DNA of 35,299 nt from an uncultured Lachnospiraceae bacterium (GTDB lineage Bacteria; Bacillota; Clostridia; Lachnospirales; Lachnospiraceae): positions 1-35,299 of the forward strand of contig CALZBR010000026.1 of the NCBI GenBank assembly GCA_945621435.1, read 5' to 3'. Made by a program: the position numbers and the translations under genes. The notes under the pieces were generated by a model. The model was not told the DNA's origin and did no database searches. It was given only the letters and a program-made list of their open reading frames with translations. Position 1 is the stretch's first letter. Each line of letters starts with the position of its first letter. Shown piece after piece: positions 17,467 through 23,948 of the stretch.

Positions 17467-18621
17467 TCAAAGCATACTCTCCCCTTCAAACTCCGGCACA
17501 ATACCAAAATATTGTAACACAGTAGCCCCTATATCGGCAAATGTTTTTCTTGTGCCCAGGTTCTCCGGCACAATCTGCTGTCCGTACATAAGGAAAGGGG
17601 TATATTCTCTGGTATGATCCGTGGTCGCTGTATATGCCGGATCACAACCATGGTCTGCAGTCATCATGAGGATATCCTCCGGTCCCATCTTCCCCATAAT
17701 CTCCGGCAGTTTTTTATCAAAATAAGCCAGCGCTTCCGCATATCCGTCCACATCTCTGCGATGTCCGTAAAGCATATCATAATCCACAAGATTGACAAAA
17801 CACAGTCCTTCAAAATTCTTGTCCAGATATTCCAGCGTACGTTCGATTCCTTCGGCATTTCCGGAGGTATAAACCGACTCCGTGATACCCTTCCCTGCAA
17901 AGATATCTTTAATCTTGCCAACCGCTATCACATCCTTACCTGCCGCCTTCAGCTGATCCAACATGGTTGTTGCAGGCGGCAGAATCGAAAAATCATGGCG
18001 TCTTGCCGTTCTGGTGAAGGGTCCTCCCTCCGGTCCCACAAAAGGTCTGGCAATCACTCTTCCCACACCATGTTCACCCTGCAGGATCTCTCTGGCTATC
18101 CGGCAGTACTCGTACAACTGCTCCACCGGCACAATCTCCTCATGAGCCGCAATCTGAAATACGCTGTCGGCAGAGGTGTAGACAATCAGGTCACCGGTTT
18201 GCATATGCTTATCTCCGTAGTCCTGAATCACCGCTGTTCCGGAATAGGGACGATTGCAAAGAATCCCTCTGCCGGTTCTCCGTGAAAACTCCTCCAGCAC
18301 CTCTGCCGGAAATCCCTCAGGGTAAACCGGTAAAGGTTTCGGCGAATAAACACCTGCAATTTCCCAATGTCCGATGGTGGTATCTTTTCCTTTAGAGCGT
18401 TCCCTCATACGGGCAATCAGTGCCGCATGTTTTTCCTTTTTTTCTCCCACCGTAACGCCATCGATCTGAAACAATCCAAGCTCACCCATATTCGGCATTT
18501 GAAAAAACTTACTGGAGGACACACTTCTCAGGGTATTGACACCGATATCCCCATAAGCAGGTGCGTCCTCCGCTTCTCCGATTCCGAAACTGTCCAGTAC
18601 AATCAGAAACACTCTTTTCAT
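17467..18621 (-). CDS. deoB: Phosphopentomutase
   Basis: A 384-residue alkaline-phosphatase-superfamily enzyme that interconverts (deoxy)ribose 1-phosphate and 5-phosphate in nucleoside salvage. Metal and active-site segments are visible: VLDSFGIG (Asp10), GKDTTIGHWE with the probable phospho-accepting Thr81, and TADHGCDP near the C-terminus. The length is normal (about 390). The start is ATG at 18621. It has its own putative promoter (18655-18663) after spoIIIAH, but no clear terminator separates it from the spoIIIA operon, so read-through is possible. No other deo genes are nearby. Confidence 0.96.
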   Translation of the reverse strand: MKRVFLIVLDSFGIGEAEDAPAYGDIGVNTLRSVSSSKFFQMPNMGELGLFQIDGVTVGEKKEKHAALIARMRERSKGKDTTIGHWEIAGVYSPKPLPVYPEGFPAEVLEEFSRRTGRGILCNRPYSGTAVIQDYGDKHMQTGDLIVYTSADSVFQIAAHEEIVPVEQLYEYCRIAREILQGEHGVGRVIARPFVGPEGGPFTRTARRHDFSILPPATTMLDQLKAAGKDVIAVGKIKDIFAGKGITESVYTSGNAEGIERTLEYLDKNFEGLCFVNLVDYDMLYGHRRDVDGYAEALAYFDKKLPEIMGKMGPEDILMMTADHGCDPAYTATTDHTREYTPFLMYGQQIVPENLGTRKTFADIGATVLQYFGIVPEFEGESML

Positions 18622-18654
18622 AATTTGGCATCCTTTCCATATTATCTTTTGTTT

Positions 18655-18687
18655 ACTATACCATATTTGCTATGTATTTTATACATT
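18655..18687 (-). promoter_or_regulatory. Extended -10 promoter and AT palindrome before deoB
   Basis: On the minus strand, TGG directly precedes TATAGT (18655-18660), giving an extended -10. No good TTGACA is present at the right distance. A palindrome ATGTAT-TTT-ATACAT (18673-18687) lies just upstream, where a -35 would be, and could be an operator. Assignment rests only on motif and position. Confidence 0.4.
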
Positions 18688-18702
18688 TTTTTCCAAAACC
18701 AT

Positions 18703-19458
18703 TCACTTTGACAGGGTACTGATAATAATTTTCTCTGCAGAAACATCGGTCTTGCGCTTCACGATATCTTCAATCTGCGCTCTCTGCGCGTCGTCCAGAG
18801 TTGTCGCATTCACAACTACGTCAACGGTGTCGCCATTCACGCTTACCACCACATCCCGGAAGCCTTTGGCCTCCAGCAGAATCTCTGCTGCAGATTCCTT
18901 TTCCGAAATCTCAGTCATCTTTACCATACTGTCCACAGCCTGCTGCTTCTGTGTATCAGTGAGTCCTACGCTATTGATGATCTCCAGCAATGTTTCTTTA
19001 TTCTTGGCTCTGGTCTGTTCCTTTAGTAGCTTTGCCTCAGACAGGATCTCAATGCCGTCTCCCGAGGTAAATACAGCCTCGCCCGGAATCTCACCCTCTT
19101 CGGGAGTTACTTTTGCCTGCCCGCCGGTAGCCGTATCCCGGGAAAGCTGAAAATCAGAATCGAGATAATTCTCCACCGGTGTATCCTCCAGATCGGAATC
19201 CAATGAGGAAATCTCTGTTACGCCTTCCTGCAGCAGATCCTCTGCCGACAAGTCCAGCAGGTCTCCGGCCGTATAGTTTTCTGTCACAATCCCACCGGAG
19301 CCTGCCATGCTGACATCCCCCTCATACACATTGCCATCATTCACCAACTGATATTCTTCCTCCAGATCGCTTCCTGCGAACTGCAGGTATCCCGCTATGG
19401 CAATCATAATGGCCAATGCAGTTATCATAAGCTGATTTTTCTTAATTAGGTTTTTCAC
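18703..19458 (-). CDS. spoIIIAH: Stage III sporulation protein AH
   Basis: A 251-residue single-pass protein of the mother-cell side of the SpoIIIA-SpoIIQ channel. After a short basic tail there is one membrane segment (about 10-28), a Glu/Asp/Ser-rich linker (30-150) and a C-terminal YscJ/FliF-like ring-forming domain (about 165-251: EILLEAKGFRDVVVSVNGDTVDVVV...). In B. subtilis this domain binds SpoIIQ in the forespore. The start codon is GTG with AAGGGG 8 bases upstream. It is last in the spoIIIA operon, 66 bases from spoIIIAG, and has its own SigE-like promoter at 19490-19518. It is somewhat longer than the B. subtilis protein because of the linker. Confidence 0.94.
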   Translation of the reverse strand: MKNLIKKNQLMITALAIMIAIAGYLQFAGSDLEEEYQLVNDGNVYEGDVSMAGSGGIVTENYTAGDLLDLSAEDLLQEGVTEISSLDSDLEDTPVENYLDSDFQLSRDTATGGQAKVTPEEGEIPGEAVFTSGDGIEILSEAKLLKEQTRAKNKETLLEIINSVGLTDTQKQQAVDSMVKMTEISEKESAAEILLEAKGFRDVVVSVNGDTVDVVVNATTLDDAQRAQIEDIVKRKTDVSAEKIIISTLSK

Positions 19459-19489
19459 ATTTTACCCCTTCTTTACGTTTTACTGTTTT

Positions 19490-19518
19490 ATTGTATGAGC
19501 TTCACACAGGATATATGA
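19490..19518 (-). promoter_or_regulatory. SigE-type promoter directly before spoIIIAH
   Basis: On the minus strand, TCATATAT (19511-19518) and CATACAAT (19490-19497) are separated by 13 bases. The -10 is a perfect match to the SigE consensus CATACAnT and the -35 fits kmATATw. The predicted start is near 19483, about 25 bases before the GTG of spoIIIAH. An internal SigE promoter has been reported in the B. subtilis spoIIIA operon, but from memory it lies further upstream. Confidence 0.75.
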
Positions 19519-19524
19519 GTAACT

Positions 19525-20187
19525 TTAGTCAGATTGCTGCTCCATTTTCACCACTTTGATTTTATGGGCCTCCACGTCAAACAGGGCGCATACTGCCTCA
19601 GTGATGTTTTTGTTGATGCTACCGCTTCCCGCTCCCTCAGCCACCACCAGCACCCCTTCTATCCTGGGCACATAGGTCATGATCACATAAGGTTCACTTG
19701 CACTGCCGGATGTGCTGTATATTACCGTTTCCCCATATTCTCCGGTATCAACCTGCCTGTTGCCGCCCTGCGCATCTGTCTCATTGGTTGAAGATCGGCT
19801 GACCGGCTTTTCCTTTTCCACCACCAGCTCAGAGGAAGATTTCAATGTAATCATCACCCTCACCTTTCCCACCCCGGACATACCGGACAACACCTCCGTC
19901 AGACGTTCTTCCAGCTCCTTCGTATAAGCAAGATCCCCCTGCCCGGCCGGCAGAGTGTCATTCTGTCCCGTGATTTTTTTGGACGGATCACTTTCTGCCG
20001 GAAAGGAGGTTCCCCACAGCCCCGCAGCTGTTTCCGATTGTTCTGTGCTCAGTCCCTTTTCATCGCTTTTCTCCTTCTTCACCGGCAATGCTATAACAAA
20101 CAATAATACACCTGCCAGGATCAGAATCATCATATTATCCTTCTTGAATAGTTGTGTGAATCTCTCCTTTTCAAACCATCTGTTCAT
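19525..20187 (-). CDS. spoIIIAG: Stage III sporulation protein AG
   Basis: A 220-residue single-pass membrane protein whose C-terminal domain forms a large ring in the SpoIIIA channel. A membrane segment is at about 19-36, followed by a linker and the ring-building domain (ELEERLTEVLSGMSGVGKVRVMITLKSS..., then YVPRIEGVLVVAEGAG and ITEAVCALFDVEAHKIKVVKM). I prefer ATG at 20187: AGGA is 7 bases upstream, GGAGG further up, and the product begins MNRWFEK, similar to the family. An ATG at 20220 overlaps the spoIIIAF stop as ATGA and would add 11 residues; it cannot be excluded. Confidence 0.93.
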   Translation of the reverse strand: MNRWFEKERFTQLFKKDNMMILILAGVLLFVIALPVKKEKSDEKGLSTEQSETAAGLWGTSFPAESDPSKKITGQNDTLPAGQGDLAYTKELEERLTEVLSGMSGVGKVRVMITLKSSSELVVEKEKPVSRSSTNETDAQGGNRQVDTGEYGETVIYSTSGSASEPYVIMTYVPRIEGVLVVAEGAGSGSINKNITEAVCALFDVEAHKIKVVKMEQQSD

Positions 20188-20216
20188 ACCGATGTCCTGC
20201 ACTCCTCCGCAAAGCT

Positions 20217-20675
20217 TCATTCAATAATCACCGATTCAATGGGTCCGACCTCTACCGAAATCACAGTATCCTTCTCTTCCTGCACTTGTTCCTGCACTTG
20301 TTCCTGTGTCTGTTGCTGGGTCTGATTCTGTTCTGTTTCCTGCTCCTTCCTCTTCAGTTCTTCCATGCGTCTGCTGACCTCCTCCAGTGTCATACGCTCC
20401 AGGACCTCATCCGCCTTCATCGCTGCCTCCGCTTCCAGCTTCGCGTTCTGTTCCAGTTCCTCTTGAAACCCTTCCAGACGCTGTGCCAGCTGTTCCATAT
20501 TTCCTCCCAGAAAAAAAGCGGCTATGGGCAGGAAGAGTTGAATCATCACCATAATACCAACCAGAAGTTTTAGATACTTTTCATAGGCCTCCCTGGGTCT
20601 GAAATGTACCAAAGCCTGTGCACATATCACAAAAATCCCCACCTTACAGATTGCCCGAAACAATGCATTTCTCAC
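20217..20675 (-). CDS. spoIIIAF: Stage III sporulation protein AF
   Basis: A 152-residue membrane protein of the SpoIIIA complex. Two hydrophobic segments lie in the first ~60 residues (GIFVICAQALVHF and LLVGIMVMIQLFLPIAAFFLG). A long charged helical region follows (about 62-120), then a Glu/Gln-rich tail partly encoded by a 12-bp direct repeat (20281-20292 and 20293-20304). The last residues, VGPIESVIIE, form a short strand-like end. It is shorter than the ~206-residue B. subtilis protein and lacks most of the C-terminal domain. The start codon is GTG with GGAGGTG 8 bases upstream. Confidence 0.88.
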   Translation of the reverse strand: MRNALFRAICKVGIFVICAQALVHFRPREAYEKYLKLLVGIMVMIQLFLPIAAFFLGGNMEQLAQRLEGFQEELEQNAKLEAEAAMKADEVLERMTLEEVSRRMEELKRKEQETEQNQTQQQTQEQVQEQVQEEKDTVISVEVGPIESVIIE

Positions 20676-20693
20676 ACCACATCCACCTCCGAA

Positions 20694-21743
20694 TCACCTG
20701 CCTGTCAATGTCATTACCGCTATCGAGATCAGAAACAAAAGCATCGCAGTTCCTGAGGTCTTTAGTACCAGAAGCACCCCATCTCCCGACCTGTTAATAC
20801 AATTTACCATCCTTTTATCACTGACCACACTCACAAACCCTGCTGCCGTTTTCAACACCAGTCCAATCACACCGATTTTTAGCAGGGGCGCTGCACAAAG
20901 TATCAGCATCAACAGAAGCAGGATCACGCCCACACTGTTTTTGATTATCAGGGCAGAACCCAGCACCAGTTCCACAGCGCCTTCCGCTGCATGTCCGACT
21001 CCCGGAATTGCTGCAATGATTTTCTGCAGACCTGATTTTCGGACGGAATCAACCACCGGAGTTATCAGAGACTGGAAAATGCTGATTCCGGTGATCACTC
21101 CCACTGCCCCCTTCAGAATCCATCCGATTCCTTTTTCCAGGAATTCTATCAGTAAAGTCAGTTTCTCCTCGGTCCAGATTCCATTGACCACAGATAACAT
21201 CATAAAGCAATATACAAACGGAAGTACGCCTTCCAGCAGGATAGATTCCACACCATAAATGACTAAAATCATTAATTGGCTGCTGACGCTCACCGTTGCC
21301 GCCCCCGCTGCTATCCCCACGGAGATCAGGTATGCCGGAACCAGCAGTCTGATAAAAAGAGTAATATTCTCCAACACTGTCATCGCCGTTTGGGCAGCTT
21401 CCGTAAAGCATCGAAACAAAATCACCGTAAACAGAAGATACATGAAATAAAAGCTCAGGTCTGCCACCTGATGACGGTCAAATATTTCCACAAAATGGGT
21501 GACAAGAGAAGAAACAATTCCAAGCACCAGCAGATACACAAAAACATTCCGCATACCGGCCAGCTGGTTCTCAACGCTTTGAAACCATTCCCCTGAAACG
21601 GTTGACAATACCTGAAGGAAATCCCCTCTCATCACCAATCCGAGCATTTCCTCCAACGAAAAGGACCATCCCGGGAATAAGCTTTGAATACCGGTTTCCA
21701 GTTTGTCCAGACCGTAGTCCTGCCAGATTGCCTCCAACTCCAT
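20694..21743 (-). CDS. spoIIIAE: Stage III sporulation protein AE (no signal peptide)
   Basis: A 349-residue polytopic membrane protein of the SpoIIIA channel, with about seven to eight hydrophobic segments. Recognisable family stretches include IPGVGHAAEGAVELVLGSALIIKNSVGVI and the repeated Leu/Ile/Val-rich helices. B. subtilis SpoIIIAE (~399 residues) begins with a cleaved signal peptide. This one starts directly with the soluble N-terminal region (MELEAIWQDYGL...). The reading frame cannot extend upstream, because the in-frame stop of spoIIIAD is 15 bases before the ATG. AAGGAG is 7 bases from the ATG. Tightly packed with its neighbours. Confidence 0.93.
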   Translation of the reverse strand: MELEAIWQDYGLDKLETGIQSLFPGWSFSLEEMLGLVMRGDFLQVLSTVSGEWFQSVENQLAGMRNVFVYLLVLGIVSSLVTHFVEIFDRHQVADLSFYFMYLLFTVILFRCFTEAAQTAMTVLENITLFIRLLVPAYLISVGIAAGAATVSVSSQLMILVIYGVESILLEGVLPFVYCFMMLSVVNGIWTEEKLTLLIEFLEKGIGWILKGAVGVITGISIFQSLITPVVDSVRKSGLQKIIAAIPGVGHAAEGAVELVLGSALIIKNSVGVILLLLMLILCAAPLLKIGVIGLVLKTAAGFVSVVSDKRMVNCINRSGDGVLLVLKTSGTAMLLFLISIAVMTLTGR

Positions 21744-21758
21744 GCCTTTACTCCTTGC

Positions 21759-22145
21759 CTAAAGAAATCCATTGATCTGTTCTATCACAGCGAATAAAAT
21801 GGGCAATCCCGCAAACATGACCGACAGCTTTCCCAGTACCTCAATCTGCCCTGCAATGGACTGATATCCCGCATCCCTGCAGATACCGGCACTGAATTCA
21901 CAGATATAGGTAATACCGATTACCTTGAGCAGAATCACCAGATAACTCTCGGTTCCTCCCAGATAATTGCGCAGACGGTTCAATTGTGCCACAACCGCCC
22001 CCGCCTGCCTCAGGGCATATCCCAGAATCAGAATTCCGATTCCCAGACCAATATACATACCATATTCAGATTTCTGCCCTTTAAACTGCAAAGCCAGTAG
22101 TACGCCCACGATACCAAGAAACGCTATTCTCACAAATTCCTGCAT
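21759..22145 (-). CDS. spoIIIAD: Stage III sporulation protein AD
   Basis: A 128-residue integral membrane protein, about the usual length. Four hydrophobic segments can be seen (about 5-20, 30-48, 68-85 and 105-125). The EFSAGICRDAGYQSIAGQIEVLGKLSVMFAGLPI stretch is typical. It is a component of the SpoIIIA complex, related in layout to type III secretion export-gate proteins. The start is ATG with AAAGGAG 7 bases upstream; that ribosome site overlaps the spoIIIAC stop. Confidence 0.94.
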   Translation of the reverse strand: MQEFVRIAFLGIVGVLLALQFKGQKSEYGMYIGLGIGILILGYALRQAGAVVAQLNRLRNYLGGTESYLVILLKVIGITYICEFSAGICRDAGYQSIAGQIEVLGKLSVMFAGLPILFAVIEQINGFL

Positions 22146-22157
22146 ACTTATACTCCT

Positions 22158-22352
22158 TTACAGCGCAAACAAAGCCTGTACCGTCTGAAATAACTCGTAT
22201 ATGTACGGAATCACCCATGACAGAACAAGAATCAGTCCCGCAAGACTTACCAGAAAAGCCTGTTCTTCTCTCCCGCTGTGTTTCAGTACCTGACAGAGTA
22301 TGGTAACGAGAATTCCCACTGCTGCAATCTTAAAAATCAGATTTACTCCCAT
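22158..22352 (-). CDS. spoIIIAC: Stage III sporulation protein AC
   Basis: A 64-residue two-helix membrane protein of the SpoIIIA complex. It begins MGVNLIFKIAAVG, close to the B. subtilis start MGVDVNIIFQIAGVG. I chose this ATG (22352), which has GGAG 6 bases upstream. An ATG at 22364 would add four residues but has its AAGGA only one base away. The two hydrophobic segments are about 5-22 and 32-55. Confidence 0.93.
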   Translation of the reverse strand: MGVNLIFKIAAVGILVTILCQVLKHSGREEQAFLVSLAGLILVLSWVIPYIYELFQTVQALFAL

Positions 22353-22386
22353 CGTTTTCTCCATTCCTTATCGCAAATCATCTGCT

Positions 22387-22905
22387 TTACCAAAGGACCA
22401 GGATTATCAGAAGACCTCCCATACAGCCGAGGCTCACTGCCATCCGGCACCTTTCATTATTTCCTGCTGCCAGCTCCCCGGCCTTCGTTTCAAGCTGTTC
22501 CCTGCTCTGCTCCAGAAGACGTAGCTGCAGACTGCTGTCCGCGCATCCGTAGCTTCCCATGAATCTGAAAAATTCTTCTCTGTCTTCCGGCTTCAGAGGC
22601 ATACTCTTCAACACCGGTTCCACACAGTCCCGAAAGATGCTCTCAAAATTCTCTCCGCTGTTTTGTCGCATCCTTTCTGCCACCAATGCGAAAGCAGATT
22701 TACAATCTCCCTTCATTCTCACCGAAATATGTCCACAGCATTCCGCCAAAGTATCCCTGCCATATCTCACTTCTCCTTCCAGCAGGACCAGAATGGTACG
22801 AAGCATCCGAAGTGCCTGAATTCTGCCCGTAAATTCATTTCGATACCGGAATCCCATTCCCAAACTTCCAATCAGGATCATACAGCTTGCCACTACCTTG
22901 AGCAC
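22387..22905 (-). CDS. spoIIIAB: Stage III sporulation protein AB
   Basis: A 172-residue protein with an N-terminal membrane helix (MLKVVASCMILIGSLGMGF), a helical middle (IQALRMLRTILVLLEGEVRYGRDTLAECC) and a second C-terminal membrane helix (about 152-170). The fold resembles GspF/type II secretion platform proteins. The start codon is GTG at 22905 with an excellent AGGAGGGG 6 bases upstream. That start lies 71 bases inside the end of spoIIIAA, so the same DNA encodes the SpoIIIAB membrane helix and the SpoIIIAA tail. Confidence 0.93.
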   Translation of the reverse strand: MLKVVASCMILIGSLGMGFRYRNEFTGRIQALRMLRTILVLLEGEVRYGRDTLAECCGHISVRMKGDCKSAFALVAERMRQNSGENFESIFRDCVEPVLKSMPLKPEDREEFFRFMGSYGCADSSLQLRLLEQSREQLETKAGELAAGNNERCRMAVSLGCMGGLLIILVLW

Positions 22906-23830
22906 TGCCTACCCCTCCTCTCAGAACCTCCCGTATACACCCGGCTCCCTTCTTCTTGTCCAGCAAAACAATCCTATGAAATAAGCTTTTGTAACTTCCC
23001 CTGCCAAATCTCGTATCCAGATCCTCCACTCCATTTCCGTGAGCCGTAGCCAGAATACGACAGCCACAGGCCGCCGCACTTCTCAGTGCCTCCAGCTCCC
23101 CGGGCTTCCCCAGCTCATCAATGGCTATCACCTCGGGTGACATGCTTCTGAGAAGCAGCATCATTGCCTTTTCCTTGGGACAGTTGTCCAATACATCCGT
23201 GCGGATTCCAACATCATTCTGTGGTTCTCCTCCATAGGCACCGGCAATCTCCGAACGCTCGTCCGCCACTCCGACAGTCATTCCGCGTCCATAAGGATTG
23301 CCGTTGGAAACCTGTCTCACCAGATCTCTCAGCAAAGTTGTCTTGCCACACCCCGGAGGAGAAATAATCAATGTATTCAGCAGATCACCATCGTCATATA
23401 CCGACGGAAGAAGCCTGTCGGCGGCTCCTTTGACTTCATGTGCCACACGAATATTCAGAAAACGTATATTCCTGATTGTTCTGATATCTCCCCCCTCGCT
23501 CATCACCGCTTGTCCCGCCACACCTATTCGATGCCCTCCCGCCACTGTCAGAAATCCCTGCCTCAATTCTTCCTCATAGGCATATAACGAATAATGACAT
23601 ATATGCTCCAGCAGTTCTTCCAATTCTCCTCCCCCGATGGATCTTGCCTCATCCGGGTTATGTGTAGGATTACCCTCCGAATTCACATAGAATTCCTTCC
23701 CCGTACAGTTAATCATGATAGGTCTGTTCACCCGAAGTCTGATTTCCCGGATGTCCTTCTGACGCCCTGCAATCTCTGTCCAGAATCTTCGTCTTTGAGC
23801 AGGGAATAACTGTAGAATTGAATTCTCCAT
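22835..23830 (-). CDS. spoIIIAA: Stage III sporulation protein AA (secretion-type ATPase)
   Basis: A 331-residue cytoplasmic AAA ATPase resembling type II/IV secretion motors, thought to power the SpoIIIA channel. Walker A is PPGCGKTT (158-165) and Walker B is VIAIDE (234-239), with VGVADERSEIAGAYGG and LATAHG between and after. The start is ATG at 23830 with AGGAGG 8 bases upstream; a TTG frame at 23863 is less likely. The protein is about 24 residues longer than B. subtilis SpoIIIAA, and this extra tail is what overlaps spoIIIAB. First gene of the operon, behind a SigE-like promoter. Confidence 0.95.
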   Translation of the reverse strand: MENSILQLFPAQRRRFWTEIAGRQKDIREIRLRVNRPIMINCTGKEFYVNSEGNPTHNPDEARSIGGGELEELLEHICHYSLYAYEEELRQGFLTVAGGHRIGVAGQAVMSEGGDIRTIRNIRFLNIRVAHEVKGAADRLLPSVYDDGDLLNTLIISPPGCGKTTLLRDLVRQVSNGNPYGRGMTVGVADERSEIAGAYGGEPQNDVGIRTDVLDNCPKEKAMMLLLRSMSPEVIAIDELGKPGELEALRSAAACGCRILATAHGNGVEDLDTRFGRGSYKSLFHRIVLLDKKKGAGCIREVLRGGVGSAQGSGKLYDPDWKFGNGIPVSK

Positions 23831-23850
23831 CTCTGCTTCCTCCTCATTCC

Positions 23851-23879
23851 AATATATGAGCAACCTGTCCTAATATTCC
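23851..23879 (-). promoter_or_regulatory. SigE-type promoter of the spoIIIA operon
   Basis: On the minus strand, GGAATATT (23872-23879) and CATATATT (23851-23858) are 13 bases apart, fitting the SigE pattern kmATATT - 13/14 - CATACAnT with one mismatch in the -10. The predicted start near 23844 leaves a very short leader that begins about at the AGGAGG of spoIIIAA. SigE control of spoIIIA is known in B. subtilis. Confidence 0.7.
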
Positions 23880-23908
23880 TGAGAATTCAGTTTTCCCGCT
23901 GTTCACAA

Positions 23909-23939
23909 AAAAGCAGCAGTGTCATACACTGCTGCTTTT
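23909..23939 (-). terminator. Strong terminator after the transglutaminase gene
   Basis: AAAAGCAGCAGTGT (23909-23922) and ACACTGCTGCTTTT (23926-23939) form a perfect 14-bp stem on a 3-base loop, followed on the minus strand by a U run. It starts 10 bases past the stop at 23949 and insulates the spoIIIA operon from upstream transcription. Confidence 0.9.
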
Positions 23940-23948
23940 GCTTAACCA

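Noticed and set aside
18664..18702. Possible terminator after spoIIIAH
   Set aside because: Only an AT-rich 6-bp palindrome is present; no GC stem with U run was found.
23831..23863. Longer spoIIIAA start at TTG 23863
   Set aside because: The ATG at 23830 has an AGGAGG at ideal spacing, and the longer start would overlap the predicted SigE promoter.
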